Source of the DNA: Thermoproteota archaeon
GTDB taxonomy: Archaea; Korarchaeota; Korarchaeia; Korarchaeales; Korarchaeaceae
Assembly (NCBI GenBank): GCA_027492205.1
Contig: JAOZFN010000011.1
Span: 62,001 to 126,000, forward strand
Reading direction: 5' to 3'
DNA length: 64,000 nt
A program made the position numbers and the translations under genes. Below, piece by piece: positions 42,679-51,645 of this stretch. Positions within the stretch are counted from its first letter, which is position 1; every line of letters starts with the position of its first letter. The notes beneath the pieces were generated by a model. It saw only the letters and a program-made list of their open reading frames with translations, was not told where the DNA came from and did no database searches.

Positions 42679-42742
42679 TTGATCCCCCACCTGAAAAATA
42701 AGGTGAGGGGTGCGCCCGACCCGAGGGGCCTCCCTTCCACCT

Positions 42743-43639
42743 TCAGGCCATGAGGCCCTGGACCACCACCCCGACGGTCGCCAGCAGCGGGGTGATCAGA
42801 GTCGCCTGGACATTGGCCGCCATGAATGGCACCAGCGCCTCAATTTCCTCTGAGTGCCTCAGGGCCCCAGAGATGGCCTTGAAGGCGGGAAAGGCGCCGA
42901 CGAGCCCCAGCAGGGAACCCACGGGGAGGACTCCAGAGGTCACCAGCGCCGCCAGGAGCAGGAACGCGAGAACGTGCACGGCGGCAAATATCCTGGCCGC
43001 GGCGGGCCTTCCAACCAAGATGGGGAGCGTCCTCCTCCCACCCCTGGCGTCGGCCTCGACGTCGGGAAACTCGTTGAGGATCAGCAGGTTTGCCACCAAG
43101 AGCCCGATGGGGATGCCGGCGAGGAAGCCCTCTAAATCCATCCTTCCAGTCTGGACGTAGTAGGCACCCAAGACCATGAGCGGGCCGAAGTTAAGGCCCG
43201 TGGAGAGTTCTCCGACTCCCAGTCTGGTGAGGACGGGCGTGTAGAGGTAGGCCGTCGCGGCTCCCACGAGCCCCAGCGCCAGCACCCACGGGCCGACCGT
43301 AAGCGCGAGATACGCGCCCACCGCCAGGCCGCCCAGCAGAGACGCCACGCCGAGGGAGTGCACAGACTTCGGGCTCAAGAGCCCGGCGGGCAGGATTCCG
43401 CTGCCCCCGGAGAAAGGCGTCCTCTTGGTGTGGAGGTCGACCCCCGACACGTAGTCGAAGTAGTCGTTGAGGACGTTGACAGCTACGTGGAGCATCAGGG
43501 CGCCGATCACGGTGATGGCGAAGAGCCGCAGATCGAAGTGCCCCCGTGACCAGGCCAGGACAGACCCGAAGGCCACTATGTCGGGCGTCAAGAGGAGAAA
43601 TGGTACCCTCAGCTCGGCCAGCCAGACCTTGACGCCCAT
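42743..43639 (-). CDS. UbiA-family prenyltransferase (MenA-like)
   Basis: A 298-residue membrane enzyme with eight or nine helices. The first Asp-rich motif is NDYFDYVSGVD and the second is LILNEFPDVEADARGG; both bind the Mg-prenyl diphosphate. The pattern, especially TKRTPFSGGSG, is close to MenA/1,4-dihydroxy-2-naphthoate prenyltransferase, suggesting menaquinone-type or other quinone synthesis, which would supply the bd oxidase. The regulator gene is 9 bases upstream, so they are one operon. Confidence 0.9.
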   Translation of the reverse strand: MGVKVWLAELRVPFLLLTPDIVAFGSVLAWSRGHFDLRLFAITVIGALMLHVAVNVLNDYFDYVSGVDLHTKRTPFSGGSGILPAGLLSPKSVHSLGVASLLGGLAVGAYLALTVGPWVLALGLVGAATAYLYTPVLTRLGVGELSTGLNFGPLMVLGAYYVQTGRMDLEGFLAGIPIGLLVANLLILNEFPDVEADARGGRRTLPILVGRPAAARIFAAVHVLAFLLLAALVTSGVLPVGSLLGLVGAFPAFKAISGALRHSEEIEALVPFMAANVQATLITPLLATVGVVVQGLMA

Positions 43640-43648
43640 CCTATCCCC

Positions 43649-44062
43649 TCACCCCGTCTCCCGCGGGGCGAGGCGCGCCGTGCCTATAAGCTTCTGCATC
43701 CTCCGGCAGATGCCGTCGATGTTCTCCTTCTCTATGGAGTAGACCTTGAACCTGCCTGCCCTCTTCTCGCGCACCAGGCCGGCCATCTTCAGCTCGGAGA
43801 GGTGGTGGGAGATGAGGGACTGATCCTTCCCCAGGAGCTTGGATATCGCGCAGACGGGTAGGCTGGACTGGCTCAGGAGGGACAGGATCTCAAGCTTCGG
43901 CTCGGACGAGATCAGCCTGAACAGCCGGGAGACCTCGTAGATCTCCTCCTTGGACGGGAGGATTATCTTGCTTGGTATCTCACCCTCTGCGTCCAGAACG
44001 GCGAGGCAGTCCTCGCCGATCAGTTTCTTGATGTCATCCAACCTGAGGACAGCCTTGGCCAT
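43649..44062 (-). CDS. ArsR-family winged-helix regulator
   Basis: A 137-residue protein: a 45-residue extension, then the ArsR helix-turn-helix (LFRLISSEPKLEILSLLSQS, then AISKLLGKDQSLISHHLSEL) and the beta-wing (GLVREKRAGRFKVYSIEKEN). A CxxxxxC-type metal site is not seen; the single cysteines (CLAV, PVCAISKLL, ICRR) are spread out, so the effector is unknown. It probably controls the operon, whose promoter has the inverted sequence at 44115-44130. Confidence 0.88.
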   Translation of the reverse strand: MAKAVLRLDDIKKLIGEDCLAVLDAEGEIPSKIILPSKEEIYEVSRLFRLISSEPKLEILSLLSQSSLPVCAISKLLGKDQSLISHHLSELKMAGLVREKRAGRFKVYSIEKENIDGICRRMQKLIGTARLAPRETG

Positions 44063-44114
44063 CTGCGCTCAGGTCCAGCGGCGCTCCCCAAGGATTTAAA
44101 ATATGCTAATAATG

Positions 44115-44130
44115 AAAACGTGTATGTTTT
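44115..44130 (-). promoter_or_regulatory. Inverted repeat upstream of the arsR-ubiA operon
   Basis: aaaacgtgtatgtttt has 5-base complementary arms. It lies just upstream of a TATA-like atattttaaatcc (minus strand, about 44092-44104). It may be the operator of the ArsR-type regulator. Confidence 0.4.
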
Positions 44131-44152
44131 AGTGAACTGTACTCGCAGAGCC

Positions 44153-44380
44153 TCATCGCCCTCCAGGCACTCTCGTTATCACCAAGGGCCCCGGAAAGAA
44201 CCCCTTCGACCACAGCCTGGCCAGCAGGCCGTGGTAATCCCTTGAGTGCCCCACCAGCCTCCCCCCAAGCACGGCAACGTACTCCCCGGGATAATTCCTC
44301 TTAAGCCTCTCCATGTTCTCGCTGACCCACGCCCAAGACTCAGAGAGGAGCCTGACTTCCTTTGATATGGGAGAGGCCAT
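44153..44380 (-). CDS. DUF5678-domain protein
   Basis: A 75-residue protein. The DUF5678 pattern is WVSENMERLKRNYPGEYVAV, then VGHSRDYHGLLARLWSKG. This small family occurs in archaea and bacteria and has no known function; it sometimes lies next to toxin-antitoxin genes. ATG 44380 lies about 25 bases downstream of a TATA-like agttaaattg. Confidence 0.8.
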   Translation of the reverse strand: MASPISKEVRLLSESWAWVSENMERLKRNYPGEYVAVLGGRLVGHSRDYHGLLARLWSKGFFPGPLVITRVPGGR

Positions 44381-44538
44381 GCTACCTTGACGTCCTCGCC
44401 CCCAATTTAACTGGTCCAGACCGTTCGTAATACGAAAAGTATGACTCAGCTCATTAGCCCCTATTACGCGCGAATTGATTCTTACCGCCCGTACTTACGG
44501 GTGATACCGTTAAATCTAACACCCATGCCCCCTGAGTA

Positions 44539-45903
44539 GTGGAACCGCTGAGAGACGCAGACAGACGAGGAGCCAAGGTTCCCCCCCTTAAGAGAGCCTG
44601 GCTCCTCGCGCAAGCCGCTCCTCTGCTCCTTGTGATTGAAATCATCATTCACCCGCCGACGGGCTGGCAGGTGCGTCACTCCCCCCACGCGGTGGAGTCA
44701 GCGTTCATGCTCATTCTGTACGCCTCTGCCTGGTGGATTCCAGCCATCTCCCTCTCTAGCGCCTGGAGGATCCTTAAGAGACCACTACTCAGGAAGACGC
44801 GCGCCACGATGGCTATCGGCGCCGCGGAAATCTCGCTGGGGGTTCTCGTGCTCTCCGTGGGGGAGTTTAAGAAACTCCCCTTTGGCATTCTCCTGGCGTC
44901 CGCCCTTACGATAGCCGTCGGCGAGCTGATAATCTCCACAGACGGCGTGATCTCCATGACTAGGCTGAGTTCCGTCGAGTATTCCCCGTTCGAAATTGAG
45001 ACCTCGGGGGGCTGGTCTCAAGTGGTCGGTGTTGCCCTCCTGGCTCCGATTATGGCCCTGGTCGCGACCCACCTGACCCGCACGCTGACGGTTGCCCAAG
45101 ACCCCAGGTGGTGGGCGGCCCTAGGCGCGACGCCCGGGCCCGCGCTGACAATGACTTGGTGCGTTCGCGCCAGGAGGGAACTTACCCTGATGAGGGGAGA
45201 GGAGGGCAAGCTCCTCTGCATGGCGATCCTCCTCTCCCTGGTATCTGCCGTCCTCCTCTCCCTGTCTTTCCTCCTGTCTCCGAGGGTCGTCTGGCTCGCC
45301 GCCGCCCTGACGGTGGTTTCGGCCAGCGGGATAACGTTCGACAGGGCCATCACCTACTGGTCCCTCAACTCCCTCTTCCAGAGGGTGAGCATCTTCCCCA
45401 AGGGGGTGACCGAGGGGGTCATCCTCATTGAGGCCGAGCCGGCTGCCTACACCGGGGGGCTACTGGCAGCTCTACGCGACATCTTAGAGCGTTCACCGGG
45501 CACCATCCTCCTTCTAACGAGGAAGGGGTCGCCGCTTGCCGGACTCCTGAGGCGAGCCGGCCGAACCGTCCTGGCCTACTTGACGACGACCCCCATCTCT
45601 CACCCCAGGGCCTTGGACGAGGAGGGGAGAGAGTACGAAGTTGGGGTGTCGGTGTCTCAGCTGTCGGCCCTAGTGAGTTCGGTCGTGAAGGAGGCCGGCA
45701 CACCTATCACGCTGATCGTGGACTCTTTCAACGACCTGGCGGGCAACCTCGGGGTCAGGGAGGCCTACTCCCTCCTGAGGGTCCTCTCAGATCTGGCGCT
45801 GGGCGAGGGTGGGAGGGTGATCGTGATATCCTTCCCGTCAGCGCTCGGTCCCAGGGAGGCGGCGGTCGTCAGGACGCTTGCGACGGAGATACTCCTCGTG
45901 TGA
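44539..45903 (+). CDS. Membrane protein with C-terminal RecA-like (DUF835-type) domain
   Basis: The protein has 454 residues. Seven or eight helices occupy the first 270 residues (AQAAPLLLVIEIIIHPP, AFMLILYASAWWIPAISL, LSLVSAVLLSLSFLLSP, and others). The C-terminal 185 residues are soluble: TEGVILIEAEPAAYTGGLLA, LRDILERSPGTILLLTRKGS, PITLIVDSFNDLAGNLG, and GRVIVISFPSALG. This fits the archaeal DUF835/KaiC-like signalling domain. A role in signalling at the membrane is inferred. GTG 44539 lies 22-30 bases after a TATA-like cgttaaatct (44509-44518). Confidence 0.7.
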   Translation: MEPLRDADRRGAKVPPLKRAWLLAQAAPLLLVIEIIIHPPTGWQVRHSPHAVESAFMLILYASAWWIPAISLSSAWRILKRPLLRKTRATMAIGAAEISLGVLVLSVGEFKKLPFGILLASALTIAVGELIISTDGVISMTRLSSVEYSPFEIETSGGWSQVVGVALLAPIMALVATHLTRTLTVAQDPRWWAALGATPGPALTMTWCVRARRELTLMRGEEGKLLCMAILLSLVSAVLLSLSFLLSPRVVWLAAALTVVSASGITFDRAITYWSLNSLFQRVSIFPKGVTEGVILIEAEPAAYTGGLLAALRDILERSPGTILLLTRKGSPLAGLLRRAGRTVLAYLTTTPISHPRALDEEGREYEVGVSVSQLSALVSSVVKEAGTPITLIVDSFNDLAGNLGVREAYSLLRVLSDLALGEGGRVIVISFPSALGPREAAVVRTLATEILLV

Positions 45904-45964
45904 ATTGTGCTAGCGCGGCCCAACCTTGACTCAGAATTTTATCGCCGACCCGATAACCCCGCCC

Positions 45965-46645
45965 GTGCCTCCGATAGTTGTAGGAGAGGGAGCCTCTACC
46001 ATAGGCGCGTACGTGGCGGCCGGAGTCGTGGGTGGAGTCGAGGTCAGGGAGGACTGGCCGGGGCTGGCTGGGCTCATTGCCTCAGTGGAGAGCGATCTCC
46101 GGGCCAGGATGACTCTGGACTCCCTCAGGGACGACCCGGTGGTGAGGGCCTTCAGGGACTTCTTCTGGCGCATTGGGATAGACCCGACAAAGACGAGGCC
46201 GTCTGCGGAGGCCCTGGCGAGGAGGGTCTTGTCGGGGAGGGGGATCCCTCGGATTAACAACGTCGTGGACGTCGGAAACGTGGCGAGTCTCGAGTTGCTC
46301 GTGCCAATAGGGCTCTACGACCTTGACAAAATCGAGCCGCCCATCTATCTGAGGCTGGCGGAGGCGGGCGAGGAGTTCACGCCCATAGGAGGCAGCACCC
46401 GAACCCTGAGCGGAGGTGAGCCCGTCCTCGCGGACTCGCTGGGGATATTGCACCTTTTCCCTCACAGAGACTGCCGACGCACCATGATCAGGCCGGACAC
46501 CCGAAGGGTCCTCGTGGTGGCCTGCGGCGTGCCGAAGGTCGAGCCTGCCAGGGTTCTCGCAGCCGCGAGGCGCGTCGCCACGCTCCTGTTCGATTTCGCC
46601 GGCGGCAGGATCGTCGAGGAGGTCCGTCTCTTTGGAGCACGCTGA
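45965..46645 (+). CDS. B3/B4-domain (PheT-like) protein
   Basis: The 226-residue protein has the tRNA-synthetase B3/B4 domain: PSAEALARRVLSGRGIPRIN, NVVDVGNVASLELLVPIGLY, and GGEPVLADSLGILHLFPHRD. In phenylalanyl-tRNA synthetase this domain edits mischarged Tyr-tRNA; stand-alone forms are thought to act on free tRNA or amino-acid adducts. GTG 45965 is chosen, about 25 bases after TATA-like aattttatcg (45935-45944), which would itself be inside the frame if TTG 45926 were used. Confidence 0.83.
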   Translation: MPPIVVGEGASTIGAYVAAGVVGGVEVREDWPGLAGLIASVESDLRARMTLDSLRDDPVVRAFRDFFWRIGIDPTKTRPSAEALARRVLSGRGIPRINNVVDVGNVASLELLVPIGLYDLDKIEPPIYLRLAEAGEEFTPIGGSTRTLSGGEPVLADSLGILHLFPHRDCRRTMIRPDTRRVLVVACGVPKVEPARVLAAARRVATLLFDFAGGRIVEEVRLFGAR

Positions 46646-46688
46646 CGCCGACTCAACGTTTTAACCTTCCCCGAGCTGAGGGTCGGGG

Positions 46689-47063
46689 GTGAAGCCTCTG
46701 TCCATATCCGAGGAGCTTCAGAGCCTGATCAAGGAGATGAGGAGGAGAATCCCCGATCTTCTCTACTCTGCCGTGATAAGCGCCGACGGGCTGGTCATAG
46801 TGGCTGACCTTCCCCCAGAGGTGGACGAGGATCTCTTCGCCGCTACTCAGGCCGCCCTGATCAGCGTCAGCGAGAGGGTGGTCGGCGAGGTGGGTATAGG
46901 CCCCCTGAGCGAGATAGTCGTGGCCGGCGACAGGGGGCGGGTTGTGGCCATGCAGGCCGGTCCCGAGGCCATCCTCGTGTCTGTGGTTCCAGCCGACGTC
47001 AAGCTTGGCCTCCTCCTGGTGGAGATGAGGAGGCTGGCCAGGGAGATCGCCAGCAAGTTCTGA
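46689..47063 (+). CDS. Roadblock/LC7-domain protein
   Basis: The 124-residue protein folds as Roadblock/LC7: LLYSAVISADGLVIVADLPP, a helix with ISVSERVVGEVGIGPLSEIV, VAMQAGPEAILVSVVPADVK, and LGLLLVEMRRLAREI. Such proteins bind small GTPases or form signalling scaffolds in prokaryotes. GTG 46689 lies about 25 bases after TATA-like acgttttaac (46655-46664), a leaderless start. The V4R gene follows after 28 bases. Confidence 0.9.
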   Translation: MKPLSISEELQSLIKEMRRRIPDLLYSAVISADGLVIVADLPPEVDEDLFAATQAALISVSERVVGEVGIGPLSEIVVAGDRGRVVAMQAGPEAILVSVVPADVKLGLLLVEMRRLAREIASKF

Positions 47064-47091
47064 TAGGCCCCCTCCAGAGGTGGAGTCTGTG

Positions 47092-47598
47092 ATGGCCAGG
47101 GAGTTTCCGCGCGGCGTGCTGGAGTTTGACGAGAAAGGTAGGCTGACCCTCCTCGGCAGGCCGGTCATCCTCATGGGGAAGGACACGATTGCCCAGCTCC
47201 AGCACTCCGTTGAGACCGTCCTGGGGTCGAGGACTGCCAAGCTCGCGTTCTACCACGCTGGATTGTCCGTCGGCAGGGACCTCGCAGAGAGGTACTCCGA
47301 CTTGGAGGATCACGAGTCGGCCCTCCGGGAGCTGGCCGGGTGGGCCTCCCTGGCCGGGTGGGCCTCTAGGATGGATGTTGTGAGGATAACCCACTCTCCC
47401 CCTGGGGCGATCGTCAGGGCCTGGGGGACCTACGCCGAGAACTACCCCGCCAAGCCCTCGGAGGGGGTGTGCCACCTGATAGCGGGGCTGCTCGCAGGAT
47501 TCCTGTCCGCGAGGTTCGGCCGCCGCATGGTGTCGAAGGAGACCTCCTGCCTTGCAAAGGGCGACGAGTACTGCGAGTTCGTTATATCGGGGAAGTAA
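47092..47598 (+). CDS. V4R-domain protein
   Basis: A 168-residue protein. The V4R (4-vinyl reductase) pattern: VLGSRTAKLAFYHAGLSVGR, then EGVCHLIAGLLAGFLSARFG and the Cys-rich ending SCLAKGDEYCEFVISG. V4R domains bind small hydrophobic ligands or metals through these cysteines. A tandem duplication of 6 residues (LAGWAS twice) lies near residues 81-92. ATG 47092 follows a GAGGTGG site; GTG 47080 is the alternative. With the roadblock gene it should be part of one signalling unit. Confidence 0.88.
   Translation: MAREFPRGVLEFDEKGRLTLLGRPVILMGKDTIAQLQHSVETVLGSRTAKLAFYHAGLSVGRDLAERYSDLEDHESALRELAGWASLAGWASRMDVVRITHSPPGAIVRAWGTYAENYPAKPSEGVCHLIAGLLAGFLSARFGRRMVSKETSCLAKGDEYCEFVISGK
47332..47367 (+). 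repeat. Tandem 18-bp duplication inside the V4R gene
   Basis: ctggccgggtgggcctcc (47332-47349) is repeated at 47350-47367 with one difference in the last base. The copy keeps the reading frame and adds LAGWAS. Confidence 0.85.
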
Positions 47599-47658
47599 CC
47601 CCTGGGCCTGGAGGAGACCGGCGACCCCCGCGGTCGGACCAGGGGATGGTGCTCGTTG

Positions 47659-48549
47659 ATGCTGGCGGCAACTTGGCGGGTGAGCCTCGCCCTGCTCGCG
47701 GCGGGCCTCCTGCTTGCCTCGGCGGCAGCGGTGGGGGCTCCAAGGTTGTCAGAGCCCCTCACCCCAAGGCAGGGTGGAGAAAAGGCGCCCAACAGGCTCC
47801 TCGTAGCTGCGGGGGCCATCTGGGCCTTAGCGCTGGCATCCCTCGCCCTGACCGCCGCGAGGAACGTGGGGGTCCTCCAGGCTGGTGGGCGGACGAGCTG
47901 GGTGAGGGCCCTGACGTCGCTGCTGTCGCTGGCCCTCATTCTGGCCGCCCTTTACCTGTCGAATCCGGGGGAGTATGAGGGACTGAAGGGCTCCGGTGAG
48001 GGAAGGCGCTTCATACCCCCTGACTGGCTCTCAAACCCGCCCATCCTATCTCTGGGCGTCCCCGCTTCTCCTGGCGCCTCCCGGGCGGGTGCGTCGCTCG
48101 TTCTGTGGACGGCCATCGCGATCGGGCTGGCGGTCCTGGCGTTCTCCGTCGGCACCCCCCTGAGGCCGGGTGTCTCGCTCTTCGGCGGGCTCACTGGACG
48201 TCTGTCAGGACGCGAGGAACGAGAGAGAATCGTAAAAGATGGGAGCAGGAGGGTATGGCCCAGGAGGCGGTGGGAGGGAGCCCGCCTACAGGTCATAGAG
48301 TCCTACAGATCTGCGGTAGAGCACTTGCGCGGTCAGGGCGTCCCAATGAAACCCAGCTGGACGCCGAGAGAGCACCTCGAGCAGGTCAGGCGCATGGGCC
48401 TGCCGGAGGCCTCACCCCTGTCCGACCTGGAGCGGCTGTTCGAGCTCGCTCGGTACAGCAGAAGGCCCGTGAACCCCGAACATGCCGAGCTGGCGAGGAG
48501 GCTCTCAGAGGCGGTCAGGAGAGGCGAGGGTGATGAGGCTCAGGCTTGA
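47659..48549 (+). CDS. Membrane protein with DUF4129-like C-terminus
   Basis: About 296 residues. Four helices are predicted in the first 200 residues (AATWRVSLALLAAGLLLASA, RLLVAAGAIWALALASLALT, ALTSLLSLALILAALYLSN, LVLWTAIAIGLAVLAFSVG). The C-terminus (RLQVIESYRSAVEHLRGQGV, PMKPSWTPREHLEQVRRMGL, LERLFELARYSRRPV) is the DUF4129 pattern found next to MoxR and DUF58 genes. The next gene starts 17 bases before its stop. Confidence 0.82.
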   Translation: MLAATWRVSLALLAAGLLLASAAAVGAPRLSEPLTPRQGGEKAPNRLLVAAGAIWALALASLALTAARNVGVLQAGGRTSWVRALTSLLSLALILAALYLSNPGEYEGLKGSGEGRRFIPPDWLSNPPILSLGVPASPGASRAGASLVLWTAIAIGLAVLAFSVGTPLRPGVSLFGGLTGRLSGREERERIVKDGSRRVWPRRRWEGARLQVIESYRSAVEHLRGQGVPMKPSWTPREHLEQVRRMGLPEASPLSDLERLFELARYSRRPVNPEHAELARRLSEAVRRGEGDEAQA

Positions 48550-48964
48550 GGTTGTCCTGATCTTCCTATTGGCGCTGGCTGCCTCCGCTCCCGTGCACTT
48601 CTTCGTCAGGTGGCTTGCGCTGCTGATCCTGACCGTCTGGACCGGGGTTACCGCGCTGTCTCTGCTCCCGCCGCCCCGCGGCAGGTCCACCCGAGAGCCC
48701 TCGGTCGCGCCGGGAAACAGGCTGCTCGTCCTCTCAGAGGTGGTAAGATCTGCCCTGAAGGGATCTAGGCAATCTCGCAGGATCGTCGCGGATGAGGTCT
48801 CCGACCTGGCCAGGGAGGCCGGCCTCTCGCGGTCGGAAATCGAGGCTGCCAGGACGGAGTTGCTGGAAGGCGATCTGGCGACCGGTCTGGAGTTCTGGCT
48901 CGCCAAGATTCGAGGCGCCCGCCCCGGGCGCCCGAGCGCGCGGAGTCAGACGGAGGTGAAGTGA
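48533..48964 (+). CDS. Small two-helix membrane protein of the MoxR operon
   Basis: A 143-residue protein with two N-terminal helices (LEVVLIFLLALAASAPVHFF, LALLILTVWTGVTALSLLPP) and a soluble, charged C-terminal 85 residues (VADEVSDLAREAGLSRSEIE). ATG 48533 follows GAGGCGAGG and overlaps the DUF4129 gene. No family is recognised; gene order puts it in the MoxR operon. Confidence 0.7.
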   Translation: MRLRLEVVLIFLLALAASAPVHFFVRWLALLILTVWTGVTALSLLPPPRGRSTREPSVAPGNRLLVLSEVVRSALKGSRQSRRIVADEVSDLAREAGLSRSEIEAARTELLEGDLATGLEFWLAKIRGARPGRPSARSQTEVK

Positions 48965-49915
48965 TTGGAGGTTGAACAGGTCCGAGACAAGGTTGGAGCG
49001 GTGCTCGACGAGGTCTCCAAGGTAATAGTCGGAAAGAGAGATGTCTTAGAGGTCCTCATGGCCTGCGCCCTGTCCCAGGGCCATGTCCTCATCGAGGACG
49101 TGCCCGGCCTCGCCAAGACGCTGATGGCGAAGACGCTGGCCGGGGCCATGAGGCTCGAGTTCTCGAGGATCCAGTTCACACCGGACCTCCTGCCGGCCGA
49201 CATAACCGGGACGTACGTCTTCGACCAGTCCACGGGGGACTTCAAGCTCAGGAGGGGGCCCGTGTTCGCCAACATAGTCCTGGCGGACGAGATCAACAGG
49301 GCCCCCCCGAAGACCCAGTCCGCGCTTCTGGAGGCCATGCAGGAGCTGCAGGTGACCATCGAGGGGGAGACCCACAGGCTCGACAGGCCCTTCATGGTGA
49401 TCGCCACACAGAACCCCATAGAGTTCGAGGGCACGTACCCACTGCCGGCGGCCCAGGTCGACAGGTTCCTGGTCCGCCTCCGGGTGGGGTACCCGAGCGA
49501 GGAAGAGGAGGTGGAGATCCTCAGGAGGAGGCTCTCCAGGAGGTCCGACGAGGCGTCAGTGGAGCCGGTGATAGGCAGGGAGGAGTTCTTGGAGATGCAG
49601 GAGGCGGTCGAGTCAGTCCACGTGGACGAGTCGATACTCCGCTACATGGCGAGGGTCGTGCGCAAGACCAGGGACGTGCCGGAGGTAGAGCTCGGAGCCA
49701 GTCCTAGGGGGACTCTGGCCCTGCTGAAGCTCTCCAGGGCTTTGGCGGCCATGGACGGCAGGGACTTCGTCACACCCGACGACGTCAAGCGGATCGCGAT
49801 ACCCGCGCTGGCGCACAGGCTCATGCTGAAGAGGGAGCTCTGGTACACCAGGGTGACGCAGGAGTCGGTGGTGGCGTCCGTCTTGAGGCAGGTGGAGGTC
49901 CCCAAGTTTGAGTGA
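48965..49915 (+). CDS. MoxR-family AAA+ ATPase
   Basis: A 316-residue AAA+ protein: Walker A is replaced by VLIEDVPGLAKTLMAKTLAG, Walker B is VLADEINRAPPKTQSALLEA, sensor-1 region IATQNPIEFEGTYPLPAAQV, and sensor-2 ASPRGTLALLKLSRALAA. MoxR proteins act as chaperone-like ATPases for assembly or activation of other complexes, usually with DUF58 and VWA proteins. TTG 48965 follows the stop of the previous gene without a gap. It is the core of the operon 47659-51645. Confidence 0.94.
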   Translation: MEVEQVRDKVGAVLDEVSKVIVGKRDVLEVLMACALSQGHVLIEDVPGLAKTLMAKTLAGAMRLEFSRIQFTPDLLPADITGTYVFDQSTGDFKLRRGPVFANIVLADEINRAPPKTQSALLEAMQELQVTIEGETHRLDRPFMVIATQNPIEFEGTYPLPAAQVDRFLVRLRVGYPSEEEEVEILRRRLSRRSDEASVEPVIGREEFLEMQEAVESVHVDESILRYMARVVRKTRDVPEVELGASPRGTLALLKLSRALAAMDGRDFVTPDDVKRIAIPALAHRLMLKRELWYTRVTQESVVASVLRQVEVPKFE

Positions 49916-51173
49916 GGAGCCTCCGCTCTCTCTGGGCCCGTCGGCGGGACCGCTGCTGCTGGCGCCGATCGTGCTCACCTGTCTGGCCATAGCGACCCTC
50001 AGGTGGCGCCTGCTCGCCGCCGCGGCTCCCCCGCTGATCCTGCTGGTCGTAGCCCTCGTCCTCTCCACCCCCCGAGAGGTCAGGGCAGAGAGGAGGATCG
50101 ACAGGGACGTCGTCGCCGAGGGAGAGCGGGTCGACGTGAGGGTAGAATTGGAGTTCGAGGGGGGAGTCGCGGCCGCCGTGGAAGACGATCTCCCCCCTCG
50201 GGGGGAGGTGGAATCCGGGACGTGGGCGGCACTGGTTGGGGGTGCAGGCCGGGTCGAGCTGGACTACTCGCTTAGGACCATGAGGGGCTTCTGGAAGTTC
50301 AGATGGGTTCGGGTTGGCTTCAGGGATCCACTGGGGATATTCGAGCGGTGGAGGAGCATCGAGTGCAGGGGGTACCTCTCCGTCATGCCCTCGCTGGCCA
50401 GGGCGGGAGGGCTGAGGACCGAGGCCAAGGGCGTGAAGCCCCTCCTCGGGAGGTCGCCATCTGACGCGCCGGGCATGGGGACCGAGTTCTACGCCCTGAG
50501 GGAGTACGTTCCGGGGGACCCCATGAGGTCCATCAACTGGAAGGCCACGGCGCGTCTCGGCCGGCTGATCTCGAACGACTACGAGGCGGAGAAGGCGGCC
50601 GACCTAGTGATAATCGTAGACTCCACACTCCCCACAGGAGTGGGCGACGGCAAGGGTGACACCCTGTTGGACGTGGAGGCCAGGGTCGCCATAGCCCTGG
50701 CGGACGAGGCGCTGAGGTCCGGACTCAGGGTGGGACTGGCGAGCGTCGGGGGCCCAGGGGTGTGGTTGGGTCCAGACTGGGGGAACAGGCAGCTCCTCAA
50801 ACTCGGCAGGACTCTGGCGGTGCTCTATCCCTCGGGCGGGGCGGAGACGGCCCCCTTGGTCGCCGAGTCGATAGCCGTGCACATCGGACCCAGGACGCAC
50901 GTGGCCGTCATAACGCCCCTGACGGGGGATCAGTGGATAGACGCGGTGGCGAGGCTGGCGGCGGCTGGCAGGAGGGTCACGGTGATATCACCCTCGCCAA
51001 ACGTCTTCAGTCTCCCAGAGAGCCCTGACCTGGCGAGCTCTCTGGCCTTCCACATACTCGAGACGAGGAGGATTCTCCTGCTGGCTAAACTCAAGCCGTA
51101 TGCCGAAGTGGTCGATTGGAATCCGAAGAGCGATCTCGGGTTGATCTGGAAGAGGGTGAGGCTGGGTGCGTAG
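49908..51173 (+). CDS. DUF58-domain protein
   Basis: The 421-residue protein has two N-terminal helices (LLLAPIVLTCLAIATLRWRL, LAAAAPPLILLVVALVLSTP), a beta-rich domain and the DUF58 core with FYALREYVPGDPMRSINWKA then TARLGRLISNDYEAEKAADLV followed by VIIVDSTLPT (a von Willebrand-like fold). DUF58 proteins partner with MoxR. TTG 49908 overlaps the MoxR stop by 8 bases. Confidence 0.92.
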   Translation: MSEEPPLSLGPSAGPLLLAPIVLTCLAIATLRWRLLAAAAPPLILLVVALVLSTPREVRAERRIDRDVVAEGERVDVRVELEFEGGVAAAVEDDLPPRGEVESGTWAALVGGAGRVELDYSLRTMRGFWKFRWVRVGFRDPLGIFERWRSIECRGYLSVMPSLARAGGLRTEAKGVKPLLGRSPSDAPGMGTEFYALREYVPGDPMRSINWKATARLGRLISNDYEAEKAADLVIIVDSTLPTGVGDGKGDTLLDVEARVAIALADEALRSGLRVGLASVGGPGVWLGPDWGNRQLLKLGRTLAVLYPSGGAETAPLVAESIAVHIGPRTHVAVITPLTGDQWIDAVARLAAAGRRVTVISPSPNVFSLPESPDLASSLAFHILETRRILLLAKLKPYAEVVDWNPKSDLGLIWKRVRLGA

Positions 51174-51645
51174 GCTCAGGGTGCTATCGGCCGTCTGCTC
51201 CGCCGTCGTGGCCTTGGCGTGTCTGAGGTGGTGTCCTCCCTTAGCCCTGGCGCTCCCGGCGGCCTCAGCAGCCGCGGCGTTGGCCGGTTGGATCGGACCT
51301 TACTCTATTCTCTCCAGCCTGTCGTGGATCGTCCTGGCGGCCTACTCCGGGGACGCGGTTCAAGCGCTCACTCGGTCGTGGCTCGGACTCACCGCCACGG
51401 TCGTTGGCCTGGCCGCCCTCGACGCTGACCAGAGGGGCTACTCGCTCAGGCGCCCGGGGCTCATCGCCACCCTGCTAGTGGTGGAGCTGTCTACCCCGCT
51501 TACCGTGCCGCTGGCTGCCATGCTCCTGCTCCGGGGAGTCGGGCTGAGGGTGTGGCTCACACCCATGGTGACCGGTGCGGTTGTCCTCGCGTGGTTGGCG
51601 ATCAGGGCCCTGAGCTCGGCGTGGCGCCCACCACCTCAACGATGA
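51166..51645 (+). CDS. Membrane protein at the end of the MoxR operon
   Basis: A 159-residue protein of four or five hydrophobic helices (LSAVCSAVVALACLRWCPPL, PAASAAAALAGWIGPYSILS, LSWIVLAAYSGDAV, TVPLAAMLLLRGVGL). GTG 51166 overlaps the DUF58 stop by 8 bases. Its last 44 bases overlap the convergent glycosyltransferase gene. No family is recognised. Confidence 0.7.
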   Translation: MRRLRVLSAVCSAVVALACLRWCPPLALALPAASAAAALAGWIGPYSILSSLSWIVLAAYSGDAVQALTRSWLGLTATVVGLAALDADQRGYSLRRPGLIATLLVVELSTPLTVPLAAMLLLRGVGLRVWLTPMVTGAVVLAWLAIRALSSAWRPPPQR

